A stretch of 64,000 nt of DNA from Salinicola halimionae. GTDB lineage: Bacteria; Pseudomonadota; Gammaproteobacteria; Pseudomonadales; Halomonadaceae. Made by a program: the position numbers and the translations under genes. Where the stretch lies: contig NZ_PZJQ01000004.1 of NCBI RefSeq assembly GCF_003206065.1, forward strand, positions 370,864-434,863, written 5' to 3'. A model generated the notes under the pieces. The model searched no databases, was not told where the DNA came from, and saw only the letters and a list, made by a program, of their open reading frames with translations. This document shows, piece by piece, positions 44,889 to 52,744 of the stretch. Position 1 is the first letter of the stretch; the number at the start of each line of letters is the position of its first letter.

Positions 44889-46550
44889 TCAGGCGTCGAT
44901 TCGCTTGTATTTCATACGCTTCGGCGTGTCGTTACCGACGCGCTTGTGGTAGTCCGCTTCATACTCGGCGTAGTTGCCCTCGAAGAAGACCACATTGGAG
45001 TCGCCCTCGTAGGCGAGAATATGCGTCGCGATACGGTCCAGGAACCAGCGGTCGTGCGAAATGACCAGCGCGCAGCCAGGGAACGCCAGCAGCGCCTCTT
45101 CCAGAGCTCGCAGAGTCTCGATGTCGAGATCGTTGGAAGGTTCGTCCAGCAGTAATACGTTGGCTGCCTGCTTAAGCGTCTGGGCCAGCTGCAGACGGCC
45201 ACGTTCACCACCCGACAGATCGCTCAGACGTTTCTGCTGATCGGTGCCCTTGAAGTTGAACCGGCCGACGTAGGCCCGCGAGGATACTTCGTAGCCGTTG
45301 ATGTTGAGTATGTCCTGACCACCGGAAACGGCCTCCCATACGGTCTGAGTGTTGTCCAGGTGATCGCGCAGCTGTTCGACATAGGCCACGTTGACCGTAT
45401 CGCCGAGCACCACTTCGCCGCCGTCCGGTTGTTCCTTGCCGGCGATCAGCTTGAAGAGTGTCGATTTGCCGGCGCCGTTCCCGCCGACGATGCCGACGAT
45501 CGCACCGGTTGGTACCTGGAAGCTGAGGTTGTCGAACAGCATCTTCTCGTCGAAGCGCTTGATGACATCGTGAAACTCGATGACCTTGTCACCTAGGCGC
45601 GGCCCGGGCGGAATGTAGATCTCGTTGGTCTCGTTGCGCTTCTGATAATCGCCCGACTGCAGCTCTTCGAAGCGATTGAGACGCGCCTTGCTCTTGGCCT
45701 GGCGGCCCTTGGCATTCTGACGGACCCACTCAAGCTCCTGCTTGATCGCACGCTGACGTCCTGCCTCCTGCTTGGACTCCTGTTCGAGGCGCTTCTCCTT
45801 GGATTCGAGCCACTGGGAGTAGTTGCCTTCAAACGGAATGCCCTGACCACGATCGAGTTCCAGGATCCAGCCGGCGACATTGTCGAGGAAATAGCGATCG
45901 TGGGTAATTGCCACGACAGTACCCGGATAATCGTGCAAGAAGCGTTCTAGCCAAGCGACGGATTCGGCATCCAGGTGGTTGGTTGGCTCGTCCAGCAGCA
46001 GCATGTCCGGACTCGACAGCAGCAGCCTGCAAAGTGCAACGCGCCGGCGCTCGCCGCCGGAAAGATGGCCGACACTGGCATCCCAGGGAGGGAGCCGCAG
46101 AGCCTCCGCAGCCACTTCGAGCTTGCGCTCGATGTTGTGAGCGTCGGCGGCCTCAATGATGTTTTCCAGACGCGCCTGCTGAGCGGCCAGAGCGTCGAAG
46201 TCGGCGTCCGGTTCGGCGTAGGCGACATAAACGGCTTCCAACTGCTCTTGCGCCTGCTTGATCTCGCCGAGCGCTTCTTCGACCGTTTCGCGAACGTCCT
46301 TGCTGTCGTCGAGCTCCGGCTCCTGCGGCAGGTAGCCGATATTGATACCCGGCATCGGGCGCGCTTCGCCGTTATGTTCGGTGTCGAGGCCGGCCATGAT
46401 ACGCAGCAGCGTCGACTTTCCCGAGCCGTTGAGGCCGAGCACGCCGATCTTGGCGCCGGGGAAGAAGGATAGCGAGATGTCTTTCAGGATCTCGCGCTTC
46501 GGGGGGACGACCTTGCCCACCCGGTTCATGGTGTAAACGTATTGCGCCAT
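44889..46550 (-). CDS. ettA: Energy-dependent translational throttle protein EttA
   Basis: EttA is an ABC-F ATPase that binds the ribosome E site and gates the first elongation step according to ATP/ADP. The 553-residue protein (555 in E. coli) has two ATP-binding cassettes: Walker A GLNGSGKST and GGNGAGKST, two LSGGE signatures, LLLDEPTNHLD and LLLDEPSNDLD. The intervening arm/linker is present (NAKGRQAKSKARLNRFEEL). It starts MAQYVYTMNRVGKVVPPKRE, diagnostic for EttA. No membrane segments. Confidence 0.98.
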   Translation of the reverse strand: MAQYVYTMNRVGKVVPPKREILKDISLSFFPGAKIGVLGLNGSGKSTLLRIMAGLDTEHNGEARPMPGINIGYLPQEPELDDSKDVRETVEEALGEIKQAQEQLEAVYVAYAEPDADFDALAAQQARLENIIEAADAHNIERKLEVAAEALRLPPWDASVGHLSGGERRRVALCRLLLSSPDMLLLDEPTNHLDAESVAWLERFLHDYPGTVVAITHDRYFLDNVAGWILELDRGQGIPFEGNYSQWLESKEKRLEQESKQEAGRQRAIKQELEWVRQNAKGRQAKSKARLNRFEELQSGDYQKRNETNEIYIPPGPRLGDKVIEFHDVIKRFDEKMLFDNLSFQVPTGAIVGIVGGNGAGKSTLFKLIAGKEQPDGGEVVLGDTVNVAYVEQLRDHLDNTQTVWEAVSGGQDILNINGYEVSSRAYVGRFNFKGTDQQKRLSDLSGGERGRLQLAQTLKQAANVLLLDEPSNDLDIETLRALEEALLAFPGCALVISHDRWFLDRIATHILAYEGDSNVVFFEGNYAEYEADYHKRVGNDTPKRMKYKRIDA

Positions 46551-46663
46551 GGAAATCCGATTATATGTCGCGGTGAATAGAATTAGGCAGTCACTGCTGA
46601 GGCGCCCGTCGATAGGGCTCAGCGTAGATCAGGAAGGGTAAACCAGTCATGCCGACAATGCGA

Positions 46664-46683
46664 ACGGGCGCCTGAGCGCCCGT
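46664..46683. terminator. Hairpin downstream of the PA3496-like gene
   Basis: ACGGGCGC and GCGCCCGT form an 8-bp stem with a 4-base loop, about 38 bases past the stop of the small leftward gene. There is no T-tract on the minus strand. Confidence 0.45.
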
Positions 46684-46720
46684 GTTGATGAAGCCTGTCT
46701 GTATATGCAAGCACGGCAGC

Positions 46721-46915
46721 TTACTCTTCTTCGTCGCCGAACTCGTTGTACCAATCATCTTCGATGGCGCGTCTGAGTCGACGTTCCTCGAGGAGTGCCT
46801 CTACCTGGCGTCGGGCGCGTAACGAATCCGCCTTGCTGCTGCGCGGGCGCTCGAATTGCTCATCATTGACGGCTTCGGAAAAATCCTGCTCGTCGATATA
46901 TTCCTCACGGCTCAT
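46721..46915 (-). CDS. PA3496-family small protein
   Basis: This 64-residue, highly charged protein has an acidic N-terminus (REEYIDEQDF) and a central SLRARRQVEALLEERRLRRAIED helix, ending WYNEFGDEEE. The pattern is that of the PA3496 family, annotated as putative envelope-integrity proteins; there is no membrane segment or signal. ATG at 46915 has GGGAGG 8 bases upstream, better than the ATG at 46936. Function is not established. Confidence 0.8.
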   Translation of the reverse strand: MSREEYIDEQDFSEAVNDEQFERPRSSKADSLRARRQVEALLEERRLRRAIEDDWYNEFGDEEE

Positions 46916-47124
46916 TGCTTGGCCCTCCCGTGACATCGCATCTCAGTGACGCTTCGGGCTATATATCTCCGAACGCCACTGGATACAAGACTTCAGCCGT
47001 GAAAAAGTTTGTCAGCATCATCTCCAGCCTGAGGGTCACGCTGGAAAACCAAGCGTAGTTAACTGGGCAGCCCAAAACGGGCAGCGTAGACTCCGCGGCT
47101 TTCCTGAACGCCGGAAGTCTATGC

Positions 47125-47466
47125 ATGAGCCAGTTACCTCCTTGCCCGCAGTGCGGGTCCGAATATACCTACGTCGATAGCCAACTGTTTGTCTGCCCCG
47201 AGTGTGCCCATGAGTGGTCCGATACGGATGCCGGCGCCGAGGATAGCCAGGACAGCGTCGTAACCGATGCGCACGGCACGCCGCTCGCCGACGGTGACAG
47301 CATCACCGTGATCAAGGATCTCAAGATCAAAGGCTCGTCCCTGGTGGTGAAGGTCGGCACCAGGGTCAAGAACATTCGCCTGGTGGATGGTGACCACGAC
47401 ATCGACTGCAAGATCGACGGTATCGGACCGATGAAGCTTAAATCGGAGTTCGTCAAGAAAGCTTGA
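47125..47466 (+). CDS. yjdM: YjdM/PhnA-family zinc-ribbon protein
   Basis: This 113-residue protein has the zinc ribbon [10 protein letters not shown]...CPECAHEW (four cysteines at residues 7-28) and the C-terminal PhnA domain with [22 protein letters not shown] and [19 protein letters not shown]. It was long named PhnA, although it is not a phosphonoacetate hydrolase; its role is not known. GGAAG lies before the ATG. It is divergent from the PA3496-like gene. Confidence 0.95.
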   Translation: MSQLPPCPQCGSEYTYVDSQLFVCPECAHEWSDTDAGAEDSQDSVVTDAHGTPLADGDSITVIKDLKIKGSSLVVKVGTRVKNIRLVDGDHDIDCKIDGIGPMKLKSEFVKKA

Positions 47467-47513
47467 AACCGATCCAGAGCGTTTTTGGGATACCCGTTAA
47501 CGTAGAGAGCATC

Positions 47514-47543
47514 AAAAAAAAGTCGGCCGAAGGCAGCGGCTAA
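47514..47543 (-). terminator. Weak T-rich terminator candidate
   Basis: On the minus strand AGCCG and CGGC pair over a short loop and run into eight T's (47514-47521 reversed). It lies just past the leftward membrane-protein gene stop. The stem is short but the T-run is long. Confidence 0.45.
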
Positions 47544-47573
47544 GATCGCATGGCGTGTGCCAATTCGGTGCGA

Positions 47574-47945
47574 TCAGGATTCCTTCGAGCGCACTTCGTA
47601 TTCACCATCGAGTACCCGCTGTGAACGCTTGGCCGGGTGGGTATCGCTGGTGTGAGCGCCGCTGTCATGGTCAGCGCTGCCACCGGCATATTGCGCTTGA
47701 GAAGCACGGACTTGCTCGGCACGTTTCTTCATCCGGTGACGAAGAAATGGCAACATGGCCCAGCCGATGACGAGGAAGAACAGGCCGAGCAGGGTGCCGA
47801 TGATCAGCATGGCGCCGAACAGTAGCCAAGTGAATAGCAGACGCAGGCCGCCGGCTCCCTGGCGCGGTCGAGTTTGCTGTACGCGCGCTCGCCACTGCTG
47901 AGCGGCGCGCCAGGCGGCGTTGTCATTCTGGCGGTTATCGGTCAT
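47574..47945 (-). CDS. Small membrane protein downstream of PepSY gene
   Basis: This 123-residue protein has an Arg/Gln-rich N-terminus, one long or two short hydrophobic helices (about residues 34-68, LLFTWLLFGAMLIIGTLLGL and on), then a basic stretch RHRMKKRAEQ and a hydrophilic tail. I do not recognise a family. Its start overlaps the upstream PepSY gene stop by ATGA, so the two are coupled. By position it may belong with the PepSY/two-component module. Confidence 0.75.
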   Translation of the reverse strand: MTDNRQNDNAAWRAAQQWRARVQQTRPRQGAGGLRLLFTWLLFGAMLIIGTLLGLFFLVIGWAMLPFLRHRMKKRAEQVRASQAQYAGGSADHDSGAHTSDTHPAKRSQRVLDGEYEVRSKES

Positions 47946-48427
47946 CCGGTTGCACTCCCGGTGTTGAAATCTGCGGGTTTCAAATCTTCGCGATGCAGTT
48001 CGAGATCGAACTTTGCCTGATTGCCATTGTAGCCCTCGATCTCGATGTGCCCATCACTATCGACCTCGAGTTCTTCGAAGCGTTGCATGCCCCGATCGCG
48101 GGCGCGAGCCAACGCCTGCCGAAGTTCTTCCCCGGTCAGGCTCCAGTCCGGCGTGTTCGATTTACGCTGACTTTCGCGCATCAGGGTGGCATCGTTCAGG
48201 GTCATCGACACATCGAGCTCCCAGCCATCTTTGCGCCAACCTTCGATTTCGAAACGGTTGTCGTCATGATCGACATCCAGTTTTTCATAGTGACTGAAGC
48301 CGTAGCGCTCGGCACCGTTCAGCAGCGTATTCAGCTGGTTATAGGAAAGCGCCGTGTCGTCGGCCATGGCGCCGGTACTGATACCGCTGCCAAGTGCCAC
48401 GGCGGAGAGGATCCATGGATTTTTCAT
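47942..48427 (-). CDS. Periplasmic PepSY-domain protein
   Basis: This 161-residue protein has a signal peptide cleaved near GAMA-DD (residue 23), then two repeats resembling PepSY modules: HYEKLDVDHDDNRFEIEGWR and RFEELEVDSDGHIEIEGYNG. PepSY proteins inhibit or sense proteases and lie near two-component systems in many proteobacteria. AGGAG lies 7 bases before the ATG at 48427. It is divergent from another PepSY gene and a response regulator. Confidence 0.82.
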   Translation of the reverse strand: MKNPWILSAVALGSGISTGAMADDTALSYNQLNTLLNGAERYGFSHYEKLDVDHDDNRFEIEGWRKDGWELDVSMTLNDATLMRESQRKSNTPDWSLTGEELRQALARARDRGMQRFEELEVDSDGHIEIEGYNGNQAKFDLELHREDLKPADFNTGSATG

Positions 48428-48635
48428 CGCCAATCTCCTGATGCCGAGTATCGTGAAAACGTCCATCGCGGCGGCGCGAGGGCTCTGCCGATTTTCACCG
48501 TTATACTCGCAGGGACCTTGCCCCGAACTGACGAAGGCGTTCATCTTGGGTTCATCGTGTCGGGTTAGCGATGCCGCGAACGAAGCGTTCTGCGGTAACA
48601 GGTTCATGTCGGGTTAATGGCTGCTGCGGCACACT

Positions 48636-48983
48636 ATGAAAATGAAACTACGCAACTATTTCGTGCTGCTGCCGATTTTCCCGCTGATGGTGAGCGGCGC
48701 TTTGGTGCCGGTCAGCGCCGACGGCGACAATTGGAGAGATCTGCACCAGGAGGTCAAGGAAGGCCATCTGGTGGGAATCAACGACATCATGGATTGGCTG
48801 GAAGCGCGCTATGACGGTCAGATTCTCGAGGTCGAGCTGGAACAGGACAATGGTCTGATCGAATACGAAGTGGAGATGATCGGGCCCCAAGGGCAGGTCG
48901 TCGAATTCGAGTTCGACGCTACCAGCGGCGAGCTGTTGAGCGTCGAAGGGGTCAACATCGAGGCGATGAAAAAATCACCCTAG
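48636..48983 (+). CDS. Periplasmic PepSY-domain protein
   Basis: This 115-residue protein has a signal peptide (cleavage near PVSA-DG, about residue 29) and one PepSY module with a YDGQILEVELEQDNGLIEYE core and FDATSGELLSVEG, the typical closing strand. It lies 57 bases before the response regulator and is probably co-transcribed, as with PepSY genes that precede qseB/phoP-like operons. No strong ribosome site is seen; an ATG two codons later is possible. Confidence 0.88.
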   Translation: MKMKLRNYFVLLPIFPLMVSGALVPVSADGDNWRDLHQEVKEGHLVGINDIMDWLEARYDGQILEVELEQDNGLIEYEVEMIGPQGQVVEFEFDATSGELLSVEGVNIEAMKKSP

Positions 48984-49040
48984 GCTGTCAGCTTTCGTGG
49001 CTGATGGCGGAAACGTGTGTCTTGAGTCAGGGGGTCGGTA

Positions 49041-49712
49041 ATGAAGGTATTGTTGGTCGAAGACGACGCGGCACTGGCCGAAGCACTGGCGGACGCGCTG
49101 GCGGAAGCCGGATTGTTGATTGAGTCGACGGCCACCGGGCAGCAAGCCGATTATCTAGTGCGTACCGAACGCTACGATGCGGTCATCCTCGATCTGGGTC
49201 TGCCAGACGGTGACGGTACGCGCTGGCTGTCGCAGTGGCGTGATGATGGTATCGACCTGCCGGTACTGGTGCTGACGGCGCGCGAACGTTGGTCCGACAA
49301 GGCCGCAGGCTTTTCCGCCGGTGCCGACGATTATGTGGTCAAGCCGTTCGAGACCGCCGAGGTGCTGTTTCGCCTACGGGCCCTGGTCCGTCGGAGCCAT
49401 GGCCACGCTCACCCCGTTATCCGGGTGGGGGAGCTGACCCTGGATACGCATTCGGGCAGTGTTTCGCTGGCGGGGCGACCGATTACTCTGACCGCACAGG
49501 AGTCGCGCCTGCTCTCGTACCTGATGCATGCTTCGCCACGGATCGTCAGCCGTGCCGAGCTCGTCGAGCATGTCTACAATCGCGATCACGAACCCGATTC
49601 CAACGTCATCGACGTCCAGATCAGTCGTCTGCGGCGCAAGTTCGGCCGTGCCCGCATCGAAACGCTTCGCGGCCAGGGTTATCGCCTGGTCGATCTCGAG
49701 GCCGAGGCTTGA
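49041..49712 (+). CDS. OmpR/PhoP-family response regulator
   Basis: This 223-residue regulator has the receiver domain with EDD (residues 7-9), the phospho-acceptor in VILDLGLPDGDG (D51), TA in LVLTARE, and K in DDYVVKPF. The C-terminal winged helix ends with the DVQISRLRRKFGRARIETLRGQGYRL block, split here as DVQISRLRRKF and ETLRGQGYRL. It pairs with the kinase directly downstream (TTGA overlap). Targets probably include the PepSY genes, which is inference. Confidence 0.95.
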   Translation: MKVLLVEDDAALAEALADALAEAGLLIESTATGQQADYLVRTERYDAVILDLGLPDGDGTRWLSQWRDDGIDLPVLVLTARERWSDKAAGFSAGADDYVVKPFETAEVLFRLRALVRRSHGHAHPVIRVGELTLDTHSGSVSLAGRPITLTAQESRLLSYLMHASPRIVSRAELVEHVYNRDHEPDSNVIDVQISRLRRKFGRARIETLRGQGYRLVDLEAEA

Positions 49713-49759
49713 AAGACCAAGAGTTGAGAGGCCGAGACTTGAAAGCCAAACGCTCGAGA
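49700..49759 (+). repeat. Two ~30-bp direct repeats at the regulator/kinase junction
   Basis: Units 49700-49729 and 49730-49759 are about 23 of 30 identical and in frame with the kinase, giving related decapeptide units with LK and RG. Each contains its own GAG(A)GG and TTG, so each offers a possible kinase start. A third, weaker unit may begin at 49760. Confidence 0.6.
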
Positions 49760-51202
49760 GGAGAAGGCTGGAAACGCTGGCAGCCGCGCTGGCTGGCTCG
49801 TCAGAGTGAACGTCTACGTCTGGCACCGTTGGGGGCCAGATTGCTGGTGGCCTCGTTGGTATTGGTCATCGTGCTGTTACCGCTGGCCGGTGCCGGTTTG
49901 AGCTACAACTTTCGACAGTCCGCCACTGCCTCATTCGATAGTCGACTCGAATCTTTGCTCAATGCGTTGCTGGCCGGTATGCAGGTCGACAACATCGGCC
50001 AGCGTCTGCAGCTCAATCGTTCGCTGGGCGATGCCCGCTTTGATCGGGTCTACTCCGGTTGGTACTGGCAGGTAACCGACGGCCGCGATCTGACACTGAC
50101 CTCCCGTTCGCTATGGGATCAGCGCCTTCCGATTCCCGACGATGACGATGGGGTCAATGTCTACGAGGTCGATGGCCCGCGTGATGACGAGTTGCGCATG
50201 ATCGAGCGGGATCTGCACTTGCCGGGGCATCGCGATGCGATTCACGTTGCGCTGGCAGGCTCGACCGTGGAACTGAACCACGAAGTCGGGCGCTTCGAGC
50301 GTCTTTTGATACTGTCGCTGGCGACCTTTGGCGTGTTGCTGTTGGCCGGGCTGGCGCTGCAGATGCGCTGGGGGCTGGCGCCGCTACGCCGGATGTCGGC
50401 CAATCTGCGGGCGGTCGAAGAGGGCGAGATCGAGCGTCTGGATACCCAGTTGCCGATGGAGCTCAAGGAGCTGGCGCTGGCAATGAACGGCGTGCTCGAG
50501 CGCGATAGGCGGTTGATCGAGCGCGGCCGCGCGGCCGCAGGCAACCTGGCGCACGCGTTGAAGACGCCGGTCAGCGTGCTCAAGACGCTATCCGAACGCT
50601 TTCCGGAGACACAGCGTCGGCCTATCAATACCGAGCTGACGCGCATCGACGATGCCGTTCGTCATCATCTGGCACGAGCCTCGGCAGCGGGTGGTGTGGC
50701 ATTTTCGGGACGAGTGTCGATCCATGACGCCATTGCCCCGGTGGTGCAGGGATTGGCCAAGCTGGCGGCGCGACGAGGCATACGGTTCGATGCCGATATC
50801 GATCCCAAGGCGACAGCGCGTATCGATCCCCAGGATCTTCAGGAGCTCACCGGCAATCTGCTGGAAAACGCATTGCGATGGGCGGAGGGCCGAGTTCTGT
50901 TCAGGGTCTCTCGGGTACCGCAAGGTGTGCGTCTGAGAATCGAGGACGACGGGCCGGGGATGACTCAATCCCAGGGCGAAGCTGCGCTGGCGAGAGGTGT
51001 GCGTCTGGATGCGCGCGACTCTACAACCGGCTCCGGCCCCGGGGGATCGGGTCTGGGATTGGCGATCGTCGAGGATCTGATGATGCTTTACGGTGGCACG
51101 CTGCGTCTGGAGCGCGCTGCTCTCGGGGGATTGGCGGCCGACGTATGGCTCCCGGCATCGCCGGTCTCTGCTCAGACCGGCGACGTTCTGGCATCCGAGT
51201 GA
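49709..51202 (+). CDS. Sensor histidine kinase (PhoQ/QseC-like)
   Basis: This 497-residue inner-membrane kinase has a basic N-terminus, a first helix (about residues 40-60, LLVASLVLVIVLLPLAG), a periplasmic sensor domain, a second helix near LILSLATFGVLLLAGLAL, a HAMP-like linker, and the catalytic half: phospho-acceptor His in NLAHALKTPVS, N box NLLENALRWA, DDGPGM and GSGLGLAI. No ATG fits. The start is taken as TTG at 49709, whose TTGA overlaps the regulator stop, with GAGG 7 bases upstream; TTGs at 49724 and 49739 are alternatives. Confidence 0.93.
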   Translation: MKDQELRGRDLKAKRSRGEGWKRWQPRWLARQSERLRLAPLGARLLVASLVLVIVLLPLAGAGLSYNFRQSATASFDSRLESLLNALLAGMQVDNIGQRLQLNRSLGDARFDRVYSGWYWQVTDGRDLTLTSRSLWDQRLPIPDDDDGVNVYEVDGPRDDELRMIERDLHLPGHRDAIHVALAGSTVELNHEVGRFERLLILSLATFGVLLLAGLALQMRWGLAPLRRMSANLRAVEEGEIERLDTQLPMELKELALAMNGVLERDRRLIERGRAAAGNLAHALKTPVSVLKTLSERFPETQRRPINTELTRIDDAVRHHLARASAAGGVAFSGRVSIHDAIAPVVQGLAKLAARRGIRFDADIDPKATARIDPQDLQELTGNLLENALRWAEGRVLFRVSRVPQGVRLRIEDDGPGMTQSQGEAALARGVRLDARDSTTGSGPGGSGLGLAIVEDLMMLYGGTLRLERAALGGLAADVWLPASPVSAQTGDVLASE

Positions 51203-51275
51203 TGATTTCCAATGACGCGGCCCGAATGGATGCCGCCGTCTATCTGTCGGCCCGTCATGAACCGTGGATTTCAGG

Positions 51276-52259
51276 TCATTGCGCCAGCAGTTGGCCTCGA
51301 ACCACGGTGCGGAAGCCGCGCCGTTCCGGTGACTGGATGGCGGCCAGCGCCAGCTGCAGCGCCTGCTGTGCCATCTCCGGCAAGTTATGGTGAATGCAGG
51401 GAATATGCAGCCCGAATACGTCGCTATGTTCGATGTCGTCGATGCTGAACAGCTGCACGTCACGCTGTGGTACAACGCCGCGTTCGTGGCACAGCTTCAG
51501 CACCGCCATGGTGATCTGATTGTTGGCTCCGATGATGCCTTGCGGCCAGGGATGATCACGCAAATATTCGCATAGTGCGTGATAGGCGGGTTCGAAGGTG
51601 AAATCACTGTACACCACATCGAGCGATATCTGCCGGCTACCGATGGCCTCGCGCACGCCGGACATGCGACCGATCGAAACCATCGAATCGGCCGGCCCGG
51701 AAACCGCGAGCAATTGCTCCAGTCCCTGCTCCAGACAATAACGACCGGCCTGATAGCCGCAGTCGAGGTTGTCGATATAAACCCCGCCGTAATGCGCTGC
51801 CTTGAGTTCGCGATCGACCAGCACCACCGGAATGCCTGCCGATGCGAGACGATCCAGATAGCCCGGATGGTAATCGATGTCCGACGAGATCACCGACAGA
51901 ATGACGGCATCGACGGAAAATTCGATCAGTTTGCCGATCGCTTCGGCTTCCAGCGTTTCCGATTCGTAGGAGTCGAATACCAGCACGGTGTAACCGCGGG
52001 CTCTAGCCGCCAGCGTGATTTCGCGAGTAAGGCGGCCAAAAAACGGGTTGCTCATGTTGGGATTGACGACACCCAGAGTACGGGTAACTGCCGTGTCGCG
52101 CCCCCCTGACTGTGGCACGTAATTGAGTTCACGAGCGATGCGCAATATCTGATTGCGGGTCTCGGCATGGACTTTTTCCGGCGAGGAAAAAGCCCGCGAC
52201 ACGGTGATCTTGCTGACACTGGCCAGTCGGGCAATATCTTCGAGTGTGGTACGAGGCAT
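51276..52259 (-). CDS. LacI-family repressor of the polyol locus
   Basis: This 327-residue LacI-family regulator has the helix-turn-helix TLEDIARLASVSKITVSRAF (residues 5-24), the LNYVPQ hinge helix, and a sugar-binding domain with VVNPNMSNPFFGRLTREI and GIIGANNQIT. It is divergent from the mtlEFGK-mtlD-xylB genes and would repress them until the polyol is present. ATG at 52259 has GGGAGAAGAGG close upstream; earlier in-frame codons precede the domain and lack sites. Confidence 0.93.
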   Translation of the reverse strand: MPRTTLEDIARLASVSKITVSRAFSSPEKVHAETRNQILRIARELNYVPQSGGRDTAVTRTLGVVNPNMSNPFFGRLTREITLAARARGYTVLVFDSYESETLEAEAIGKLIEFSVDAVILSVISSDIDYHPGYLDRLASAGIPVVLVDRELKAAHYGGVYIDNLDCGYQAGRYCLEQGLEQLLAVSGPADSMVSIGRMSGVREAIGSRQISLDVVYSDFTFEPAYHALCEYLRDHPWPQGIIGANNQITMAVLKLCHERGVVPQRDVQLFSIDDIEHSDVFGLHIPCIHHNLPEMAQQALQLALAAIQSPERRGFRTVVRGQLLAQ

Positions 52260-52527
52260 CGCCTCTTCTCCCTGATGACCCTCGTGGTGTTTTGAGTCCA
52301 GACGTCGCAAGTCGGCTCGGCTGGCGTACCGATCTCGGCATTCTGTCGATCGTCGATTGGCTGTCAGCATCTCGTGCACTGTGGACACTGAATATCATTT
52401 CGCATCATTTTATATCATCGATAGCGTCTCGGTTACGCGCTTTTTTCTCTAATACTTAGGTCTAGAATAGGCATTAAACATTGGTCTAATAAAATTTAAA
52501 ATATTGATTTTATTGGATTATTTTAAA

Positions 52528-52543
52528 AATCAATCGCTTGATT
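52528..52543 (+). promoter_or_regulatory. LacI-type operator candidate
   Basis: AATCAATCGCTTGATT is a 16-bp palindrome with a central CG and one mismatched pair, the typical layout of LacI-family operators. It overlaps the -35 element of the promoter at 52538-52565, so a bound repressor would block RNA polymerase. Confidence 0.6.
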
Positions 52544-52565
52544 CCTGGGGTGTTAACGTTATGAT
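52538..52565 (+). promoter_or_regulatory. Sigma-70 promoter candidate for the mtl operon
   Basis: TTGATT (52538-52543) and TATGAT (52560-52565) are separated by 16 bases, a good sigma-70 match. Transcription would start near 52572, giving a leader of about 170 bases before mtlE. Confidence 0.6.
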
Positions 52566-52744
52566 TTATCTTTGATGTCATGAGCGTTCAAGTATTCGCT
52601 CTTGCAGCGCAAACGGTCGATCCTCGCCTCTGAATAACGCCAGCCTAGAATCATCAGGTCGGACCGTGCCCGGGGATCGTTCGGTACTCGGCGTGACAGC
52701 AGTCAAAGCCATAGCAATAACAAGCACTTCGAGAGGAATTCCTG

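Larger units (their letters stand above)
52260..52744. promoter_or_regulatory. Divergent control region of the polyol locus
   Basis: These 485 bases between the repressor and mtlE hold no gene. The middle (52390-52580) is strikingly AT-rich compared with the coding sequence and contains the promoter and operator listed separately. The last 170 bases are probably the mtlE leader and end with GAGAGGAATTCCTG, a good ribosome site. Confidence 0.75.
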
